From the NCBI RefSeq assembly GCF_012927305.1, contig NZ_JABBGH010000002.1:124001-188000 (forward strand): a DNA stretch of 64,000 nucleotides. The letters run 5' to 3'. This DNA comes from Hymenobacter polaris. Its GTDB lineage: Bacteria > Bacteroidota > Bacteroidia > Cytophagales > Hymenobacteraceae. Made by a program: the position numbers and the translations under genes. Below are positions 31,202-40,491 of the stretch, piece after piece (the stretch's first letter is position 1; each line of letters starts with the position of its first letter). The notes under the pieces are model-generated. The model did no database searches and had not been told where the DNA came from. It saw nothing but the letters and a program-made list of their open reading frames with translations.

Positions 31202-33748
31202 CTACTTGGGGGCCACGTAGAACTGCTGGGTGCCGCGGCCGGGCTCGCCGGTCAGGCTCAGGCCCTCGGCCGTGACCTGGAAGTTGCCGCTGCCATCGGC
31301 CGTGAAAAAGTATACGTCGGTGGTGCCGCTGGCGTCGGTGGCTACCTCGGGGCTCCAGTAGATGGTGAGGCGGCGCGGGTCGGAGGTGGGCGCGTTCATC
31401 ACCGGAGCGCCGTAGCGGGGCATGTAGAACTCGCGCGCCTGGTAGAAGCCAGGTATCTTCACGGTGATGAGGCCAGGCGTAGCGGTAGTATTTTTCTCGT
31501 GGTAGTTTTTGTCGCCGCGCTTGGTGTACACGGCAATGACGCCGCCGCCGGCCCCCGCCCCGAAAATGGCGGCCTCGGTGCCTTTAAAGACCTCGACCGC
31601 CTCCACGTCGCTCGACTGCAGGGTGTTGATGGCGCTGGCATCAACCCGCATGCCATCGAGCAGAAACAGTGAGGTGGGCTGGTTGCGGATGGAGATGGTT
31701 TGGTTGGGCGGCGTGCCGCTGATGGTGAGGCCCGCCACCCGGCCCTGCAGCAGCGAGAAGATGGGAATGCCCGACTGCGCGGCCGGCATATTGGCAAAAT
31801 CGACGATGGTATTGGCTACCACGCCGGGGTAGAGGCGGCGCGAGTCGTCGGCGGGCACCTGCAGCTTTTTGGCCGTCACGGCCACGTTACCGAGCTGGAT
31901 ATTGCGCGATACGCCGCCGTCGGGCAGCAGCTGGCGCTCCTGCACCTGCTGCTCGCGGCTGCGGCGCAGGTAGTCGGCCACGCCCGGCGTGGTGGCGGGC
32001 AACGGCAGCGGCGGCAGCGGCGGGCCCACCACGCTAGGCCCCATATCGGGCCGAATGGTGACGTTGCTGCCTCCGCCCGCGCCGCGCCGCGCCTGCAAGG
32101 TTACCACCGACGTATCCTGGCCCGGAAAGCCCGAGAAGCTGAAGCGCCCGGTAGGCCCAGTGGTGGCCGTGAGCAAGTTGCGCATCGGCTTGGTTTGGAT
32201 GAAGGTGAGCTGGCTGCCCGGCAGCGGCCGCGAGCCCATGCCCGTGATGGTGCCCGACAGCGTCAGGTTTTTCTCATTGGCATATACCAAGGTGGGCGGG
32301 GTGTCGCTCAGCACCTCCTTCCACACAAAGCGCCGCCAGCCCTGGGTAAGCAGCAGGTTGTCGAGGGCCTGGGCGGTGGCCGCCGACTGGCTCTGGAAGT
32401 AATAGCCGGGGTCTTCCACGTAGCCGGCCAGGTCGGACGTCAGCAGCAGGTTCGAGACGATGGTGCCGGCCTGGGGGTCGAGGGCGGCGGCGCCCGCCTC
32501 GGCCACGCTCAGGGCCAAGTGGGTGGCCACGGGCTGGCCGGCGGCATCGGCAGCCTGCACCTTTAGGCGCACCTGCTGGTGCGGGGCGTAGGAAGCGCGG
32601 TCGGGGGTGATGGTGAGGCGCAGGCCGGCCGGCCCGTTCTGCACGAAGGCCAGGCGCTCGGCCTGGGCCACGTTGGCGGCGTCGAAAAGGGTGAAGTGGG
32701 CGATGCCGTTGGGGTAGCGGTTCTTAGCCACTTTCCAGCTCACGGGCACGCCGTCGGGGGTAATGGGCCTAGGGGCTAGGCCCACCAAAAAGCCGCGCAC
32801 CTCGCTCACCAGCGCCACCGGGCCGGGCGCGGGGGCGCCGGCTGCACCTTTGTAGCGCGCCTCAATCACGAAGTCGGGGCCCACGTCCTGCACGTGCAGC
32901 GAGTAGCCGCTGGCCTGGGCGGCGGGCAGGGGGTAGTCGGCGGTGCTGCCGTCGGGCAGCTTCACGCGGGCGCGGTACGCCTGGCCGGCGGCGGGCACGA
33001 AGCTCAGGCGCCCCATGCCCGCGTGCTGGCTGCTGAAGGGCGCGCCCACGGCCTTGCCCTGCCCATCGAGCAGCTGCCCGCTGATGTCGACGCCGCGGCC
33101 GGTAGCCAGCTGCGCCTTGAAGCCCACCACGGCGGGCAAGCCCGCCACGAAAGTGCCACCCTCGGGAAAGAACTGCACGTCGAGCTTGGGCGCGGCAGAT
33201 TTAGCGGCGGTAGTGGTCCTAGGGGCAGCACTGAGCGGGGCGCCCGCCTGGTCGGTTTGGTCGGGCGAGGCGGGCCACACCTGCAAGCGCCGCTGGTACA
33301 CGAGGTTAGGGTTGCCGTTGAGCATCCAGCTGGTGTAAGCGCGCAGCAGGTAGGTGCCTGCTTGCAGCGAATCGGTCAGCTCGATGTCGCCGTAGCTGCG
33401 GCCGTTGACCACGCGCAGGGTGCGGCGCACCACCACCCGCCGCTCGGGCGAAAGCAAATCCACGTGCAGCACCTTACTAAGCGTGTCGCGCTGGTGGCGC
33501 AGGGCATCCACCACGAAGGCGCTGAACCAGATGGTTTCGCCGGTGCCGTAGGCGGGGCGGTCGAGGCTCAGGTATACCTTCTCGGGCTGCGTGAGCGAGT
33601 AGTAAGCGCTCAGCTTCTGGGCAATTACTTGCACCGGATTATCGAGCAGCGGTCCCCGAAACGCCGCCAGCCCTAGGCTAGCCAGCCCCGCGGCCGCCAA
33701 CGCCCCCGTCCGCCAGCCCGCCGGGCCGGCACCAAAAAACTTCCGCAT
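31202..33748 (-). CDS. MG2-domain / TonB-receptor-plug protein lacking a barrel
   Basis: An 848-residue envelope protein with an N-terminal membrane or signal segment (TGALAAAGLASLGLAAFRG). It then shows a macroglobulin MG2-like domain (EKVYLSLDRPAYGTGETIWFSAFVVDA), further MG/Ig-like modules, a carboxypeptidase-regulatory-like stretch (LSGTITGMGSRPLPGSQLTF) and a TonB plug domain (SIRNQPTSLFLLDGMRVD, NTLQSSDVEAVEVFKGTEAAIFG, GGVIAVYTKRG). There is no 22-strand barrel after the plug. This architecture is a known Bacteroidota family of unknown function, possibly acting with SusC-like receptors in the periplasm or outer membrane. Confidence 0.85.
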   Translation of the reverse strand: MRKFFGAGPAGWRTGALAAAGLASLGLAAFRGPLLDNPVQVIAQKLSAYYSLTQPEKVYLSLDRPAYGTGETIWFSAFVVDALRHQRDTLSKVLHVDLLSPERRVVVRRTLRVVNGRSYGDIELTDSLQAGTYLLRAYTSWMLNGNPNLVYQRRLQVWPASPDQTDQAGAPLSAAPRTTTAAKSAAPKLDVQFFPEGGTFVAGLPAVVGFKAQLATGRGVDISGQLLDGQGKAVGAPFSSQHAGMGRLSFVPAAGQAYRARVKLPDGSTADYPLPAAQASGYSLHVQDVGPDFVIEARYKGAAGAPAPGPVALVSEVRGFLVGLAPRPITPDGVPVSWKVAKNRYPNGIAHFTLFDAANVAQAERLAFVQNGPAGLRLTITPDRASYAPHQQVRLKVQAADAAGQPVATHLALSVAEAGAAALDPQAGTIVSNLLLTSDLAGYVEDPGYYFQSQSAATAQALDNLLLTQGWRRFVWKEVLSDTPPTLVYANEKNLTLSGTITGMGSRPLPGSQLTFIQTKPMRNLLTATTGPTGRFSFSGFPGQDTSVVTLQARRGAGGGSNVTIRPDMGPSVVGPPLPPLPLPATTPGVADYLRRSREQQVQERQLLPDGGVSRNIQLGNVAVTAKKLQVPADDSRRLYPGVVANTIVDFANMPAAQSGIPIFSLLQGRVAGLTISGTPPNQTISIRNQPTSLFLLDGMRVDASAINTLQSSDVEAVEVFKGTEAAIFGAGAGGGVIAVYTKRGDKNYHEKNTTATPGLITVKIPGFYQAREFYMPRYGAPVMNAPTSDPRRLTIYWSPEVATDASGTTDVYFFTADGSGNFQVTAEGLSLTGEPGRGTQQFYVAPK

Positions 33749-33887
33749 ACTACGCTAAAAAGGGTGGGCCAATTACCTGCCGCAAGCATACGCTCCACGG
33801 CATGGCGAAGCTATGAAAGAACGGCTATTCGGGGCGCGGCGTGCGCGGGCCACTGGGTTTTTTACGGCCCTAGGGCCGGCTGGGCAG

Positions 33888-34020
33888 AAGCGCGCCAAAA
33901 AGGCGGTCATGCTGAGCTTGTCGAAGCATCTCTACCGCGTAAGTAATCTCAACGTCAGGAATTACTTACGCGGTAGAGATGCTTCGACAAGCTCAGCATG
34001 ACCGCCTTTTTGGCGCGCTT
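33888..34020. repeat. REP-like palindrome, copy 2 (60-bp perfect arms)
   Basis: Arms 33888-33947 and 33961-34020 are exact complements over 60 bp with a 13-nt loop. The core GTCATGCTGAGCTTGTCGAA then GCATCTCTACCGCG is shared with the other copies. The outer CGCGCCAAAAAGGCG segment is specific to this copy. It lies between the MG2/plug gene and the DsbA-like gene, ending 11 bp from the latter's stop. Confidence 0.92.
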
Positions 34021-34031
34021 TCGGGGCGTTA

Positions 34032-34733
34032 TTAGCAGTTGCTGCCGTCGAGCGCGCAGCTGTCGCCGTCGGCCACCACTGCGGGGCGAGCCCTAGGGTG
34101 CTCCTCGTCCCATACCTTAGCCAGAACCTCGGCAAATACCTCGCTGGGTTGCGCGCCCGACACCGCGTATTTGTCGTCGAACACGAAGAAGGGCACCCCC
34201 TGCACCCCAATCTGCTGGGCTTCGTACTCGTCGCGGCGCACCTCATTGGCGTAGGTGCCGGCCTCCAGGGCCTGGCGGGCGGCGGCGGGGTCGAGGCCCA
34301 CTTCGGTGCCTAGGCGCACCAGCGTATCCAGGTCGTTCAGGTTCTGGCCTTCGAGGTAATAGGCGGCCATCAGGCGCTCCTTGGTAGCATCCTGGCGGCC
34401 CTGGTGGGCGCCGAAGTGGATGAGCTGGTGGGCCAGGAAGGTATTGGCTGGAATGGCCTTATCGAACTGGTAGTCGAGGCCTACCTCCTTGGCTACCTGC
34501 GTCATGTAGTCGTTCATGCGGCGGCCTTCGGCTTCGGGCACGCCCTTCTTCTTGGCCAGCGAGGCGTGGATGCTCTCGCCGGGCACGGGCACGAAGTTGG
34601 GTGTTAGCTGGAAGCTCTTCCATTCCACCTCCACATCGGCGCGGTGCGCAAACTCGCCCAGGGCCTTCTCAAACTTGCGCTTGCCGATGTAGCAGAACGG
34701 GCACACCACGTCGGACCAAATTTCAACTTTCAT
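34032..34733 (-). CDS. DsbA-family (FrnE-like) dithiol oxidoreductase
   Basis: A 233-residue thioredoxin-fold protein starting MKVEIWSDVVCPFCYIGKRKFEKAL at ATG 34733. The redox motif is Cys11-Pro-Phe-Cys14. The cis-Pro loop GVQGVPFFVFDDKYAVSGAQP and the helical insertion (GRRMNDYMTQVAKEVGLDYQ) identify the FrnE/2-hydroxychromene isomerase-like DSBA group. There is no signal peptide, so it is probably a cytoplasmic oxidoreductase for stress or polyketide-type reactions rather than a periplasmic folding catalyst. A C-terminal SCALDGSNC adds a second Cys pair. Confidence 0.9.
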   Translation of the reverse strand: MKVEIWSDVVCPFCYIGKRKFEKALGEFAHRADVEVEWKSFQLTPNFVPVPGESIHASLAKKKGVPEAEGRRMNDYMTQVAKEVGLDYQFDKAIPANTFLAHQLIHFGAHQGRQDATKERLMAAYYLEGQNLNDLDTLVRLGTEVGLDPAAARQALEAGTYANEVRRDEYEAQQIGVQGVPFFVFDDKYAVSGAQPSEVFAEVLAKVWDEEHPRARPAVVADGDSCALDGSNC

Positions 34734-34774
34734 ATACCTAACAATTAAAGGTTTAGGAGCTATTGACAAAAGAA

Positions 34775-34824
34775 TAAGCCAGCGAGCCGGTGGAGGCCGT
34801 AGCCACCCGTAGCCCGCTGGCTTA
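34775..34824 (-). terminator. Hairpin downstream of aqpZ
   Basis: Arms TAAGCCAGCG (34775-34784) and CGCTGGCTTA (34815-34824) with a further inner GGTGG/CCACC pairing. It lies between aqpZ and the next gene on the same strand and probably ends the aqpZ transcript. Confidence 0.65.
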
Positions 34825-34871
34825 CTCCTAACAACGCCGCGCGCCGCCGTGTTCGGTCCCGGCCAAGGGGC

Positions 34872-35729
34872 CTAGGGCTTGGGCACGGGCGAGCTGGTCG
34901 TGACCTCGCCAATGGTGCTAGTGGCCAGTGAGATGCGCTGTGCCACCGAGGCTACCGGCTCGGTGCCCTGGCTGCCCGTGAGCCAGCGGTACGACACCCC
35001 GGCCAGGGCCGCGCCCAGCAGTGGCGCCACCCAAAACAGCCACACCTGCTGTAAGGCCACGCCCCCCACGATGAGCGCCGGCCCCAGCGAGCGCGCCGGA
35101 TTCACCGACGTGTTGGTGACGGGGATGCTGACCAGGTGGATGAGCGTGAGCCCCAAGCCGATGGCAATGGGCCCGAAGCCCTTGGCCGCCCGCGTATCGG
35201 TAGCCCCCAGGATGAGGTAGAGGAAGAACATGGTGAGCACCGTTTCGGTAAGAAAGCAGGCCAGCAGCGAAAAGCCGCCCGGTGAGGCCGCGCCGTAGCC
35301 GTTGGCAGCCAGGCCATTGATTGCCAGGCTATAGCCCGGCTGGCCCGAGGCAATGCCGTAGAGCAGGGCCGCGCCGGCCAGTCCTCCTAGCACCTGCGCT
35401 ACCCAGTAGGCCGGCAGGTTGCGCCCGGTAAAGCGCCCGCCCAGCCACAGCCCTAGGCTCACGGCCGGGTTGAAGTGCCCGCCCGAAATGTGGCCAAACG
35501 CAAAGGCCATGGTAAGCACCGTGAGGCCAAACGCCAGCGACACGCCTAGCAGCCCGATACCCACCTTGGGGAATGCTGCCGCCAGCACCGCGCTACCGCA
35601 GCCGCCCAGCACCAGCCAGAAGGTACCAATAAACTCGACGGCTAGCCGGTTGGGCAGCGGCGCTTGCACGGGCGCCAATTCGCCGGGCTGATACACGGCA
35701 TTGTCGGAAGTAGGGGAAAGGTTGGCCAT
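34872..35729 (-). CDS. aqpZ: Aquaporin Z water channel
   Basis: A 285-residue inner-membrane MIP channel. The two half-helix motifs are [10 protein letters not shown] (NPA 87-89) and [12 protein letters not shown] (NPA 210-212). The selectivity filter residues are Phe37, His198, Thr207 and Arg213, spaced as in E. coli AqpZ, which predicts water-specific rather than glycerol transport. N- and C-terminal polar tails (about 25 and 45 residues) are longer than in E. coli. The TAG stop lies inside CCTAGG. It is divergent from the aldo/keto reductase gene. Confidence 0.95.
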   Translation of the reverse strand: MANLSPTSDNAVYQPGELAPVQAPLPNRLAVEFIGTFWLVLGGCGSAVLAAAFPKVGIGLLGVSLAFGLTVLTMAFAFGHISGGHFNPAVSLGLWLGGRFTGRNLPAYWVAQVLGGLAGAALLYGIASGQPGYSLAINGLAANGYGAASPGGFSLLACFLTETVLTMFFLYLILGATDTRAAKGFGPIAIGLGLTLIHLVSIPVTNTSVNPARSLGPALIVGGVALQQVWLFWVAPLLGAALAGVSYRWLTGSQGTEPVASVAQRISLATSTIGEVTTSSPVPKP

Positions 35730-35887
35730 ACGGAAAAGGTGGGGCGCTGCCGCGCCGGGTGAGAAAGTGGCCTCTTATACGCAATAGCTGCCTAATTAAT
35801 CGAAGCGAGCAGCTTCTTTTTTGCGGTGGTGTAAGCAGGCTGTCAGGTTCCTAGGGCCCTGGGTTTCAGCCGAGCCGGCCCCAACCG

Positions 35888-35928
35888 GCCGCCGAGGGCT
35901 GGCGGCGGGCGCGCCAGCCCTCGGCGGC
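35888..35928. promoter_or_regulatory. 17-bp hairpin upstream of the aldo/keto reductase gene
   Basis: Arms GCCGCCGAGGGCTGGCG and its exact complement with a 7-nt loop, about 65-105 nt before the ATG at 35992. It is very stable and may shape the 5' leader. No ligand-binding RNA family was recognised. Confidence 0.5.
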
Positions 35929-35991
35929 GGCCGTGCGTACTACGGGTGGGCCCCGCCGGGGCCGGCACTACCAGTTAACTTAATCTTTTCC

Positions 35992-36984
35992 ATGGAATAC
36001 CAGAAATTAGGCGCCTCCGACGTCACCGTTTCGCGCATCACCTTTGGCAGCTGGGCGGCCGGCGGCTGGATGTGGGGCGGCACCGAGCAAAACGACGCCG
36101 TGGGCGCCATCCGCGCTAGCTACGAGCTGGGCGTCACCAGCATCGACACGGCCCCCATCTACGGCCAGGGCCTGAGCGAGCAGATTGTGGGCGAGGCTAT
36201 TAAAACCCTGCCGCGCGATAAGGTGCAGGTGCTCACCAAGTTTGGGATGCGCTGGGACGACACCAAGGGCGACTTCGGCTTCAAGAGCAAGAACAACGAC
36301 GGCCAGGACATCGACGTGTATAAGTACGCCGGGCGCGACAGCATCATGCGCGAGTGCGAGGACAGCCTGCGCCGCCTGGGCACCGACTACATTGACCTCT
36401 ACCAGCAGCACTGGCCCGACGTGACCACGGGTATCGACGAAACGATGGAGGCCGTGCAGCGCCTCATTGAGCAGGGCAAGGTGCGGGCGGCGGGCGTCAG
36501 TAACTACTCGGTGCCGCAGATGGCGGAGGCCGAGAAAACCATTCACTTGGCATCCAATCAGGTGCCGTTCAGCATGGTGAAGCGCGGCATTGAGCAAGAC
36601 GTGGTGCCGTTTGCCCAGCAGCAGGGCCTAGGTATCTTGGTGTACAGCCCCTTGCAGCTGGGCTTGCTCACGGGCAAAATCAAGCCTGGCCAGCACTTCG
36701 GCGACGGCGACTTGCGCAACGGTAACCCGTTATTTACCGCCGATAACGTGCAGAAGGTGAATGCTTTCCTGAACAAGCTGCGCCCCATGGCCGAAAGCAA
36801 GAGCGCCACCCTGGCCCAGCTCGTCATCCGCTGGACGCTGGCGCAGCCTGGCATCACGGTGGCGCTGGTGGGTGCCCGCAACCCCGAGCAGGCCGTGCAA
36901 AATGCCAAGGCGATTGACGTGCAGCTCGCCGCTGAAGAGGTAGACTACATCAGCAAGCAGCTGGCGGGCGTGCAAGTGGCCTAG
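35992..36984 (+). CDS. Aldo/keto reductase
   Basis: A 330-residue TIM-barrel NADPH-dependent oxidoreductase starting MEYQKLGASDVTVSRITFG. The catalytic tetrad is Asp52, Tyr57 (SIDTAPIYGQG), Lys83 (VLTKFG) and His140 (LYQQHWPD). VYSPLQLGLLTGK and LVGARNPEQ form the cofactor-binding end. It belongs to the YccK/YdhF-like general AKR group that reduces aldehydes or ketones in the cytoplasm. The upstream in-frame extension to 35821 overlaps the hairpin and is not real. The TAG stop lies in CCTAGG. Confidence 0.92.
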   Translation: MEYQKLGASDVTVSRITFGSWAAGGWMWGGTEQNDAVGAIRASYELGVTSIDTAPIYGQGLSEQIVGEAIKTLPRDKVQVLTKFGMRWDDTKGDFGFKSKNNDGQDIDVYKYAGRDSIMRECEDSLRRLGTDYIDLYQQHWPDVTTGIDETMEAVQRLIEQGKVRAAGVSNYSVPQMAEAEKTIHLASNQVPFSMVKRGIEQDVVPFAQQQGLGILVYSPLQLGLLTGKIKPGQHFGDGDLRNGNPLFTADNVQKVNAFLNKLRPMAESKSATLAQLVIRWTLAQPGITVALVGARNPEQAVQNAKAIDVQLAAEEVDYISKQLAGVQVA

Positions 36985-37001
36985 GGTGCACTGCCTTTTA
37001 A

Positions 37002-37090
37002 AAAGGCCGTCATGCTGAGCTTGTCGAAGCATCTCTACCGCACAATGCGGCGCAGTAGAGATGCTTCGCAGGCTCAGCATGACGTTCTTT
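37002..37090. repeat. REP-like palindrome, copy 3 (imperfect)
   Basis: Left arm 37009-37038 (GTCATGCTGAGCTTGTCGAA, then GCATCTCTAC). Right arm 37055-37083 has a one-base deletion and a substitution in the core (TTCGCAGGCTCAGCATGAC). The flanks do not match each other, unlike copies 1 and 2. It lies between the aldo/keto reductase gene and proB. Confidence 0.85.
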
Positions 37091-37115
37091 GTTGGTTGAA
37101 ACCCAACCAATAGTT

Positions 37116-38198
37116 ATGCTGCCCTACCGCCGCCTCGTTGTCAAAATCGGTTCCAACGTGCTCACGCAGGCCGACGGGCTGCCCGACGTGGCGCGCCAGG
37201 CCGAGCTGGTAGCCCAGGTAGCCGAGCTAAAGCGCCAGGGCCTGGAAATCATTGTGGTATCGTCGGGGGCGGTGGCGGCGGGGCGCAGCCTCATCACGCT
37301 GCCCCCTAGGGCCGACGCCGTGCGCAGCCGCCAGCTGCTGGCCGCCGTGGGCCAGGTGCGCCTGCTGAGCCGCTACGCCGAGCTGCTGGCCCAGCACGAG
37401 CTGCTGTGCGCCCAGGTGCTGGTGACGAAGGAGGACTTCCGCGACCGCCAGCACTACCAGAACATGCAAAACTGCTTCCAGGAGCTGCTACAGTGCGGCG
37501 TGGTGCCCATCGTGAACGAGAACGACGTGGTGTCGGTGACGGAGCTGATGTTCACCGACAACGACGAGCTGGCGGGCCTGGTGGCCAGTATGCTCAACGC
37601 CGACGCGCTCCTTATTCTCAGCAACGTAGACGGTATTTACGACGGCGACCCCAGCCGGCCCGACGCGCGGGTAATCGAGCACATTGCGCCGGCCGGGCCC
37701 GATTTGTCGGGTTTCGTGCAAGCTACGCGCTCGCAGTTTGGGCGCGGTGGCATGCTCACCAAGTGCTCGATGGCCCAGAAAGTAGCGCGCCTGGGTATCA
37801 GCGTGCACATTGCCAACGGCAAGCGCGACGGCGTGCTGCCCGCCCTGCTGCGCGAAGAAGTGGTGAACACCTGGTTTCAGCCCAGCAAGCGCGCCTCGGG
37901 CACCAAGAAGTGGCTGGCCCACGCCCAGTTAACCCAGGCCACGGTGCACGTCAACGCCGGGGCCCGCGCCGCGCTGCTAGCGTCCGGCCAGGCCACCAGC
38001 CTGCTGCCGGTGGGCATTACGCGCCTGGAGGGCGAGTTTGCCAAAGGCGACCTGGTACGCCTGGTGGATGAGGCCGGCCACCCCCTAGGCCTCGGCCTGG
38101 CCGAATACGGCGCCGACAAGGCCCGCGAGCGCCTGGGCCAGCACGGCCAGCGCCCGCTGGTGCACTACGACTACCTGTTTCTGACGGCGGCGGACTAG
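37116..38198 (+). CDS. proB: Glutamate 5-kinase
   Basis: A 360-residue first enzyme of proline synthesis; it phosphorylates glutamate to gamma-glutamyl phosphate. Start ATG 37116 (MLPYRRLVVKIGSNVL). The kinase motifs KIGSNVLT, VSSGAVAAGR, VPIVNENDVVSV, DNDELAGLVASMLNADALLILSNVDGIYDGDP and RGGMLTKCSMAQK are intact. A C-terminal PUA domain (from about 270: ATVHVNAGARAAL, VGITRLEGEFAKGDLV) is present as in E. coli ProB. proA lies downstream, separated by a membrane peptidase gene. Confidence 0.95.
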   Translation: MLPYRRLVVKIGSNVLTQADGLPDVARQAELVAQVAELKRQGLEIIVVSSGAVAAGRSLITLPPRADAVRSRQLLAAVGQVRLLSRYAELLAQHELLCAQVLVTKEDFRDRQHYQNMQNCFQELLQCGVVPIVNENDVVSVTELMFTDNDELAGLVASMLNADALLILSNVDGIYDGDPSRPDARVIEHIAPAGPDLSGFVQATRSQFGRGGMLTKCSMAQKVARLGISVHIANGKRDGVLPALLREEVVNTWFQPSKRASGTKKWLAHAQLTQATVHVNAGARAALLASGQATSLLPVGITRLEGEFAKGDLVRLVDEAGHPLGLGLAEYGADKARERLGQHGQRPLVHYDYLFLTAAD

Positions 38199-38322
38199 GG
38201 CTTGAGCGGCGGTTTGGCACGGTTAAGGGCGTCATCAAGCGGCTTGAGCACTATTTAAACGGTGCTGGCTGCCCAGTGGGGCTAGGTTTGGGTACTCGTT
38301 CGCTACTTACCTGCTGCCTGCC

Positions 38323-39111
38323 ATGCCTCTCGCCACCCGTGCGCTCGCCTTCAACGCCGTTTGCCTCTACGTCATCGCCTACCTGCTCACCATAGTGCTG
38401 CACGAGGGCGGCCACGCGGCCATGGCGCTGGCCCTCGGTGACCACCCCGTGCTCTACAGTACCTCCGTCCGCACCACGTCCGCGCACCTCACCAACCTCG
38501 ACCACGTGCTCATCGCCGCGGCCGGGCCGGTGCTGAGTCTGGGGCAGGGCCTGCTGCTGCTGGGGTGGCTGCGCCAGCGGCGGCCCCGAAGCAGCTGGGG
38601 GTTATTTGGGCTCTATATGGGTTTGTTTGGGCTGATAAATTTCCTGGGTTACCTGCTGATTGCGCCCTTCGTAGCGGGCGGCGATACCGGGCAAATAGTG
38701 GCCCGGCTGCACGTGCCGGCGGCGGCGGTCTGGGTAGTGGCCGCGCTAGCCTTGGCCACCCTGGTGCTGGCCATTGGGCGCACCGGCCCGCTGCTACTCG
38801 GAGTGCTGCCGGTTGCCGAGCAGGCCAGCCCCGAAGCCCGCACCGGGGGCCTGCGGGCGCTGGTGCTGTGGCCCTGGCTGCTGGGCTCGGTGGCGCTGGT
38901 GCTGCTGGCGCTGCCCGCGCCGCACCCCGCCGTGGTGGCCAATATGGTTATGAGCCCGATGGTGCTGCGGCGGGCCTACGCTACCGGCCAGCGAGCCCCC
39001 GTGCAGCCTACCGGCGCCCTAGGGCTGCCGCGCCCGCAGTGGCTGCTAGGGGCGGTGTTGGTGCTGGTAGCCATTGGGTTTCGCTGGCTGGCGCTGGGCG
39101 TAGCGCTGTAG
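38323..39111 (+). CDS. M50-like membrane metallopeptidase inserted between proB and proA
   Basis: A 262-residue polytopic membrane protein. The first helix contains His27-Glu-Gly-Gly-His31 (LTIVLHEGGHAAMAL), the HExxH zinc motif in a membrane segment that marks M50 site-2-protease-like families. DHVLIAAAGPVLSLGQG resembles the AGP motif after it. A clear third Asp ligand motif (NxxPxxxLDG) was not seen; GGDTGQI is a weak candidate. So it may be a divergent or non-proteolytic member. Its position between proB and proA on the same strand is unusual. Confidence 0.7.
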   Translation: MPLATRALAFNAVCLYVIAYLLTIVLHEGGHAAMALALGDHPVLYSTSVRTTSAHLTNLDHVLIAAAGPVLSLGQGLLLLGWLRQRRPRSSWGLFGLYMGLFGLINFLGYLLIAPFVAGGDTGQIVARLHVPAAAVWVVAALALATLVLAIGRTGPLLLGVLPVAEQASPEARTGGLRALVLWPWLLGSVALVLLALPAPHPAVVANMVMSPMVLRRAYATGQRAPVQPTGALGLPRPQWLLGAVLVLVAIGFRWLALGVAL

Positions 39112-39153
39112 CCGGGCGGCGGTGGCTCGCGGGGTTGGTTGTAGCTTAGCCCT

Positions 39154-40401
39154 ATGTCCGATTACGCCGCCGCTTTTTCTGCCGCCCGGCAAGCCGCCCG
39201 CGCGCTGGCCGCCGTGCCCGCCACCACTACCGACGCCCTGCTGCGCGACCTGGCCGACGCCCTGCTCGCTAGCACCGACCAAGTACTAACCGAAAACGCC
39301 CGCGACCTAGCCCGGATGCCCGCCGCCGACCCGCGCCACGACCGCCTGCGCCTCACGCCCGAGCGCCTGCGCGGCATGGCCGACGACCTGCGCACCGTAG
39401 CCGGCCTACCCTCGCCCTTAGGGGCTATTATCAGCGAAAAGACCCTGCCCAATGGCTTGGAGCTGAGCAAGGTGCGCGTACCCCTAGGGGTGGTGGGCAT
39501 CATCTACGAAGCCCGACCTAACGTGACGTTCGACAGCCTGGCGCTGTGCCTGAAAACCGGCAACGCCTGCCTGCTCAAGGGCGGCTCCGACGCGGCCCAC
39601 TCCAACGCGGCGCTGCTGGCGGTGGCGGCCCCGGTGCTGGCTCGCCACGGCCTGCCCGCCGCGGCCGCTACCCTGCTGCCACCCGAGCGCGCCGCCACCG
39701 AGGCCCTGCTCACGGCCGTGGGCTTGGTGGATGTGGTTATCCCTAGGGGTAGCCAGGGGCTGATTGACTACGTGCGGCAGCACGCCCGCGTGCCCGTCAT
39801 CGAAACCGGGGCCGGGGTGGTGCACACGTTTCTGGATGAAACCGGCCGCCTCGACTACGGCCAAGCCATCGTGCACAACGCCAAAACGCGGCGCCCCAGC
39901 GTGTGCAACTCGCTCGACTGCCTGCTGCTGCACGCCAGCCGCCTGCCCGAACTGCCCGCCCTGCTGGCGCCACTGGCCGAAGCCGGCGTGCAGGTGCTGG
40001 CCGATGCGCCGGCCCTAGGGGCCCTGGCCGGCCATTACCCCGCCGCCCTGCTGGCCTCCGCCACCGAGGCCGATTTCGGCACCGAGTTTCTGGCCCTGCG
40101 CCTAGCCGTGAAAACCGTGCCCGACCTGGCTGCCGCCCTCGACCACATCGACCGCTACGGCTCGCGCCACAGCGAGGCCATTATCTCGGAAAACCCGGCG
40201 CACATAAACCAGTTTTTGCAGCAGGTCGATGCCGCCGCCGTGTACGCCAACGCCTCCACGGCCTTCACCGACGGCGGGCAGTTTGGCCTAGGGGCCGAAA
40301 TCGGTATCAGCACCCAGAAGCTGCACGCCCGCGGCCCCATGGGCCTGGAAGAACTCACCAGCTACAAGTGGCTGGTGCGCGGCCAGGGCCAGGTGCGCTA
40401 G
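39154..40401 (+). CDS. proA: Gamma-glutamyl phosphate reductase
   Basis: A 415-residue second proline-pathway enzyme; it reduces gamma-glutamyl phosphate to glutamate semialdehyde with NADPH. Key features are [38 protein letters not shown], the catalytic Cys251 in [15 protein letters not shown], and the C-terminal [35 protein letters not shown]. All family blocks are intact. The gene carries several CCTAGG motifs read as Leu-Gly or Pro-Arg. Confidence 0.96.
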   Translation: MSDYAAAFSAARQAARALAAVPATTTDALLRDLADALLASTDQVLTENARDLARMPAADPRHDRLRLTPERLRGMADDLRTVAGLPSPLGAIISEKTLPNGLELSKVRVPLGVVGIIYEARPNVTFDSLALCLKTGNACLLKGGSDAAHSNAALLAVAAPVLARHGLPAAAATLLPPERAATEALLTAVGLVDVVIPRGSQGLIDYVRQHARVPVIETGAGVVHTFLDETGRLDYGQAIVHNAKTRRPSVCNSLDCLLLHASRLPELPALLAPLAEAGVQVLADAPALGALAGHYPAALLASATEADFGTEFLALRLAVKTVPDLAAALDHIDRYGSRHSEAIISENPAHINQFLQQVDAAAVYANASTAFTDGGQFGLGAEIGISTQKLHARGPMGLEELTSYKWLVRGQGQVR

Positions 40402-40419
40402 GGGTGGGCCGCAGCGCAA

Positions 40420-40462
40420 CAACCCGCCGATTGGGCCCCTAGGTAGGCCAACCGGCGGGTTG
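40420..40462. terminator. Hairpin between convergent proA and roadblock gene
   Basis: Arms CAACCCGCCG (40420-40429) and CGGCGGGTTG (40453-40462) with a CCTAGG in the loop. There is no T-run on the plus strand but a T6 follows on the minus-strand side, so it may act mainly on the leftward transcript. Confidence 0.45.
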
Positions 40463-40491
40463 CTGAGTAAAAAAGCTGCTGCTGGCAGCCC

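Noticed and set aside
31202..33748. A complete TonB-dependent outer-membrane receptor
   Set aside because: No beta-barrel follows the plug, and the N-terminal part is MG2-like.
33888..34020. The long palindrome as IS terminal repeats
   Set aside because: The arms are separated by only 13 nt and there is no transposase or room for one. A REP-like element fits better.
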